A stretch of DNA of 8,846 nt from Actinoalloteichus_B caeruleus (GTDB taxonomy: Bacteria; Actinomycetota; Actinomycetes; Mycobacteriales; Pseudonocardiaceae), in assembly GCF_000718005.1 (NCBI RefSeq), contig NZ_JODV01000037.1, one strand, 5' to 3'. Position 1 is the stretch's first letter. Every line of letters starts with the position of its first letter. The notes under the pieces were generated by a model that made no database searches, was not told the origin of the DNA, and saw only the letters and a program-made list of their open reading frames with translations. A program made the position numbers and the translations under genes. This document shows, one piece after another, positions 6,994 to 8,846 of the stretch.

Positions 6994-7093
6994 GAGCACC
7001 TCGTTCTCGTGGTGATGACGTAGCGCGAACTGAGCGCTTGACCCGATCAGGGGCCGGCCACGGAGCAGTCTCGTCCGGACTGGAATCAGAGCC

Positions 7094-7126
7094 GGTGTCG
7101 CGTCGCAGGGAGGTGACACCTGACGC
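7094..7126 (-). promoter_or_regulatory. Leader of mppP with palindrome and alternative hairpins
   Basis: AGGTGACACCT (7111-7121) is a palindrome about a central base. It is flanked by GCGTC (7100-7104) and GACGC (7122-7126), which would extend it as an outer stem. GGTGTC (7094-7099) can instead pair with GACACC (7115-7120), so the two folds exclude each other. It lies downstream of the predicted mppP promoter, so it could be an operator or an attenuator-like leader. This is pattern only. Confidence 0.3.
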
Positions 7127-7175
7127 GGATCTGTTCCTGATCGTGCGGCGATGTCGGACCCCCGCCGCTGCGCCG

Positions 7176-7203
7176 ATGCTAGCAGGGTGGTCGTGATTCG
7201 CAA
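7176..7203 (-). promoter_or_regulatory. Predicted sigma-70-type promoter of mppPQR
   Basis: On the minus strand, TTGCGA (7203-7198) and TAGCAT (7181-7176) are separated by 16 nt, close to the actinomycete housekeeping pattern TTGACR-N16-18-TAGRRT. Transcription would start near 7169, giving a leader of about 175 nt before the mppP ATG. Confidence 0.45.
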
Positions 7204-7394
7204 GAATTTCCACTGCGCTGATGTTCGGAACCTGGCTCCACCCCCGTCGGGAGCTTTGTTTTTCGATCAGCGCCTAATTTGTTGTTCGAACCCAGCGCAT
7301 TCCCGCACACTGCTGCCAGGGCTTGCATGTGGTCGCGGCCAGCTCCCGGTCGGCTGGCTCACGAGAAGTTCCGACCTCCCACTTTAGGTAACGC

Positions 7395-7478
7395 ATGAAA
7401 GTCGTCGACCTGATCGCCTTCGCGGCGGACGATCTGTGGCGGGACCGGCTTGATTCCTGCGAGCCGCAGCACTCGTGA
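7395..7478 (+). CDS. Possible 27-residue small ORF upstream of mppJ-like gene
   Basis: ATG at 7395 opens 27 codons (begins MKVVDLIAFAADD, ends CEPQHS) closed by TGA at 7476. About 22 of 26 third-position bases are G or C, as in the real genes here. It sits 51 nt upstream of the methyltransferase start on the same strand. Only a weak AGG precedes the start, and I recognise no family. It could be a leader peptide, the remnant of a longer gene, or chance. Confidence 0.22.
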   Translation: MKVVDLIAFAADDLWRDRLDSCEPQHS

Positions 7479-7529
7479 CTCATGGGATCGCCTCGTGGCA
7501 ACCGAAGGCTTCGCTCCAGGAGGAAGAAC

Positions 7530-8537
7530 ATGACTGGTACCGAAATCCACCCCCAGAGCAGGGCGGCTGCTGACATCTTCAACTCGGCGGTCGCCGCGTC
7601 CGCCGTGGGTGCGGCCTGGGAATTAGGCGCGCTCGAGGAGATCAACAAGCACGGGAAGATCAGGGTAAGCGAGTTCGCCGAGCGCAACGACCTGCACGAG
7701 CTCTCCACCCGGGGCATGTTCGTCGCACTGGCCAGCGTGGGCATCGTCGAGCGGCAGGACGACGTCGTGCTCGCCGGAAGGAACTTCGACGAGGTCTTCC
7801 GGCACAAGTCGCTCTTCCACTGGCTGACCCAGGGAAGCGGGGAACTGTTCTCCCGGATGCCCTACGTCATCAAGAACAAGAACCGGGTTGGCGAGTACTA
7901 CCGCCGAGACCCTGAGGCGATCAGCTTCGACTGCCGAGAAATCAACACCATGTACTTCGACCCCGCTTTCTGGGATGCGATGAAAGGACTGCGCCAGCCG
8001 TTCAGCAGGGTCGCCGATCTCGGTTCCGGCAGCGGCGAGCGGCTGATTCAGGTGTTGGGCGAGTACCCCGGCACCACGGGGATCGGAATCGACATCGAAA
8101 GCCCGTCCGTGAGGATGGCCCAGGAAGCCGCCTCCCGGGCGGGGCTGACTGATCGCCTATCCTTCGTGCAGGGCGACGTCACCCGGGTCGCACCGGGCGC
8201 CGAGTTCGACGAAGTCGATCTGATCACCTGCTTCATGATGGGCCACGACTTCTGGCCGAAGCAGGAGTGCATCGAGTCACTGAGGCGAATTCGTGACGCC
8301 TTCCCCAACGCCAACACCTTCCTGTTGGGCGATGCGACACGGACGTCGGGCATTCCCGACGACCAGCTTCCCATCTTCACCCTGGGGTTCGAACTCGGTC
8401 ACGACATGATGGGTGTCTACCTGCCGACCCTCGACGAGTGGGACGACGTGTTCGAGGAAGGCGGTTGGCGCTGCGTCAGGAAGCACCTCATCACTTCCCT
8501 CAGCGTCTCGGTCGTGTTCGAACTGGAACGTCTCTGA
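7530..8537 (+). CDS. mppJ: MppJ-type iron-dependent alpha-keto-acid C-methyltransferase
   Basis: A 335-residue S-adenosylmethionine methyltransferase with an O-methyltransferase-like layout: an N-terminal helical dimerisation region (FNSAVAASAVGAAWELGALEEI, then a winged-helix-like segment to about 90) and a Rossmann domain with motif I VADLGSGSGE (161-170) and acidic motif II GIGIDIES. MppJ converts phenylpyruvate to beta-methylphenylpyruvate and unusually needs a ferric ion held by, as I recall, His243, Asp244 and His295. Here MMGHDFW gives His239-Asp240 and ELGHDMMG gives His291, exactly the same spacing with a -4 offset and nearly the same length. Start: ATG at 7530 follows AGGAGG by 6 nt; the longer frame from 7482 has an Arg-rich leader and no such site. 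Leu32 is encoded by TTA, suggesting bldA control. A related family member, MrsA, methylates 5-guanidino-2-oxopentanoate, so a guanidino substrate is also possible here. Confidence 0.85.
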   Translation: MTGTEIHPQSRAAADIFNSAVAASAVGAAWELGALEEINKHGKIRVSEFAERNDLHELSTRGMFVALASVGIVERQDDVVLAGRNFDEVFRHKSLFHWLTQGSGELFSRMPYVIKNKNRVGEYYRRDPEAISFDCREINTMYFDPAFWDAMKGLRQPFSRVADLGSGSGERLIQVLGEYPGTTGIGIDIESPSVRMAQEAASRAGLTDRLSFVQGDVTRVAPGAEFDEVDLITCFMMGHDFWPKQECIESLRRIRDAFPNANTFLLGDATRTSGIPDDQLPIFTLGFELGHDMMGVYLPTLDEWDDVFEEGGWRCVRKHLITSLSVSVVFELERL

Positions 8538-8551
8538 CCATCGCTCCTCCT

Positions 8552-8569
8552 CCGAGATGACGGGCTCGG
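8552..8569 (+). terminator. Weak hairpin between the methyltransferase and rightward NRPS
   Basis: CCGAG pairs with CTCGG across an 8-nt loop, 14 nt after the methyltransferase stop; a second CTCGG at 8576-8580 can compete. The stem is short and lacks a U-tract, so read-through into the NRPS gene 104 nt downstream is plausible. Confidence 0.25.
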
Positions 8570-8641
8570 TCCGTTCTCGGGGTGGGGGCCAAGCGGGTTC
8601 GCTGGTGTCCGCCGGCGCGGCTTTCCGAAGGGGAGTTCGGC

Positions 8642-8846
8642 ATGGAGATCTGGTCCGCGGGTCAGGGTGCCCTCGCTGCCTCGAGGGGCGCCCCCGCGGC
8701 GCCCACCCTCGGGACACCGACGACGGCCGCATCTCGTGTGGAGTCCACGGTGGGGGTGGGTGGTGGGGTGGGAAGCAGTCACCCACTGCCCCAGGCCGGT
8801 GTGCACGACCTCGTCCGGGACCAGGCCCGGGCCACTCCCGACGCGG
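8642..8846 (+). CDS. NRPS, 5' end only: initiating adenylation domain (partial, runs off right edge)
   Basis: ATG at 8642 follows AGGGGAG by 6 nt and opens a frame that stays open to the edge (68 codons). The first 36 residues (MEIWSAGQGALAASRG...) form an Ala/Thr/Pro-rich leader unlike that of the left-end NRPS. They join a Gly-rich stretch and GVHDLVRDQARATPDA, the conserved beginning of an NRPS adenylation domain. No condensation domain precedes it, implying an initiating module or a free-standing A domain. The gene follows the methyltransferase by 104 nt in the same direction with only a weak hairpin between, so the two are probably co-transcribed, and it would inherit any bldA or promoter control of that gene. 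From 8748 on it is base-for-base identical to the left-end NRPS. Substrate specificity lies outside the window. Confidence 0.75.
   Translation, partial: MEIWSAGQGALAASRGAPAAPTLGTPTTAASRVESTVGVGGGVGSSHPLPQAGVHDLVRDQARATPDA
8748..8846. repeat. Right copy of perfect 99-bp inverted repeat (A-domain start)
   Basis: Exact reverse complement of bases 1-99. It includes the Gly-rich codons and the first conserved A-domain residues, read outward on the plus strand. It carries a G-quadruplex-type motif at 8752-8772 on the coding strand (mirror position 75-95 at the left end). Confidence 0.97.

Larger units (their letters stand above)
6994..7529. other. Divergent control region between mppP and mppJ-like gene
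   Basis: This 536-nt region separates the leftward mppPQR operon from the rightward methyltransferase gene. It holds a sigma-70-like promoter for mppP (7176-7203), a leader with competing hairpins (7094-7126), an AT-rich patch near 7255-7291 ending in the palindrome GTTCGAAC (7284-7291), and a possible 27-codon small gene (7395-7478). The AGGAGG site of the methyltransferase (7518-7523) lies at its right end. It is the most likely place for a pathway regulator to act on both transcripts. Confidence 0.55.

Noticed and set aside
8277..8806. Leftward open frames over the methyltransferase end and right repeat
   Set aside because: They mirror the left-end shadow frames; the plus-strand methyltransferase and NRPS start are clearly the real genes.
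1..8846. Terminal inverted repeats suggesting a transposon, IS element or linear plasmid
   Set aside because: The repeats encode the beginning of an NRPS adenylation domain read outward, each with a different in-frame leader. No transposase, target-site duplication or replication gene is present.
1..8846. tRNA, rRNA or CRISPR array
   Set aside because: No cloverleaf, rRNA-like sequence or regularly spaced direct repeats were seen on either strand.

Overview
This window looks like part of a non-ribosomal peptide (NRPS) biosynthetic gene cluster from a high-GC actinomycete. The evidence is strong GC bias at third codon positions, AGGAGG-type ribosome binding sites, GTG starts, and a single rare TTA codon in a pathway gene. 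I cannot name the genus from sequence alone.

Layout, left to right: (1) 1-172, minus: the 5' end of an NRPS gene that runs off the left edge. (2) 465-1493, minus: a non-haem iron, 2-oxoglutarate hydroxylase of the VioC/MppO type. (3) 1802-2443, plus: a NarL/LuxR-family response regulator. (4) 3014-3775, plus: a DUF4097-type putative lipoprotein, convergent with the next operon across a strong hairpin. (5) 6993-3788, minus: a tight three-gene operon, mppP-mppQ-mppR, the signature cassette for L-enduracididine. (6) 7530-8537, plus: an MppJ-type alpha-keto-acid C-methyltransferase. (7) 8642-8846, plus: the 5' end of a second NRPS gene that runs off the right edge.

How the genes fit together: MppP oxidises and hydroxylates L-arginine to 4-hydroxy-2-ketoarginine, MppR cyclises it to 2-ketoenduracididine, and MppQ transaminates it to L-enduracididine. 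The MppO-like enzyme would then beta-hydroxylate it. The methyltransferase would beta-methylate a 2-keto acid: phenylpyruvate if it behaves like MppJ, possibly a guanidino keto acid. This enzyme set is that of mannopeptimycin biosynthesis, so a mannopeptimycin-like glycopeptide or lipopeptide is the leading guess. The interrupted order, with a regulator and lipoprotein between mppO and mppPQR, suggests a rearranged or distinct cluster.

The most striking structural feature is a perfect 99-bp inverted repeat at the two window ends. It is not a transposon end. Read outward on each strand it encodes the start of an NRPS adenylation domain (GVHDLVRDQARATPDA), preceded by two unrelated N-terminal leaders, each with its own start codon and ribosome binding site. 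Two divergent NRPS genes therefore begin directly with nearly identical adenylation domains, and the window is probably cut where an assembler could not resolve them.
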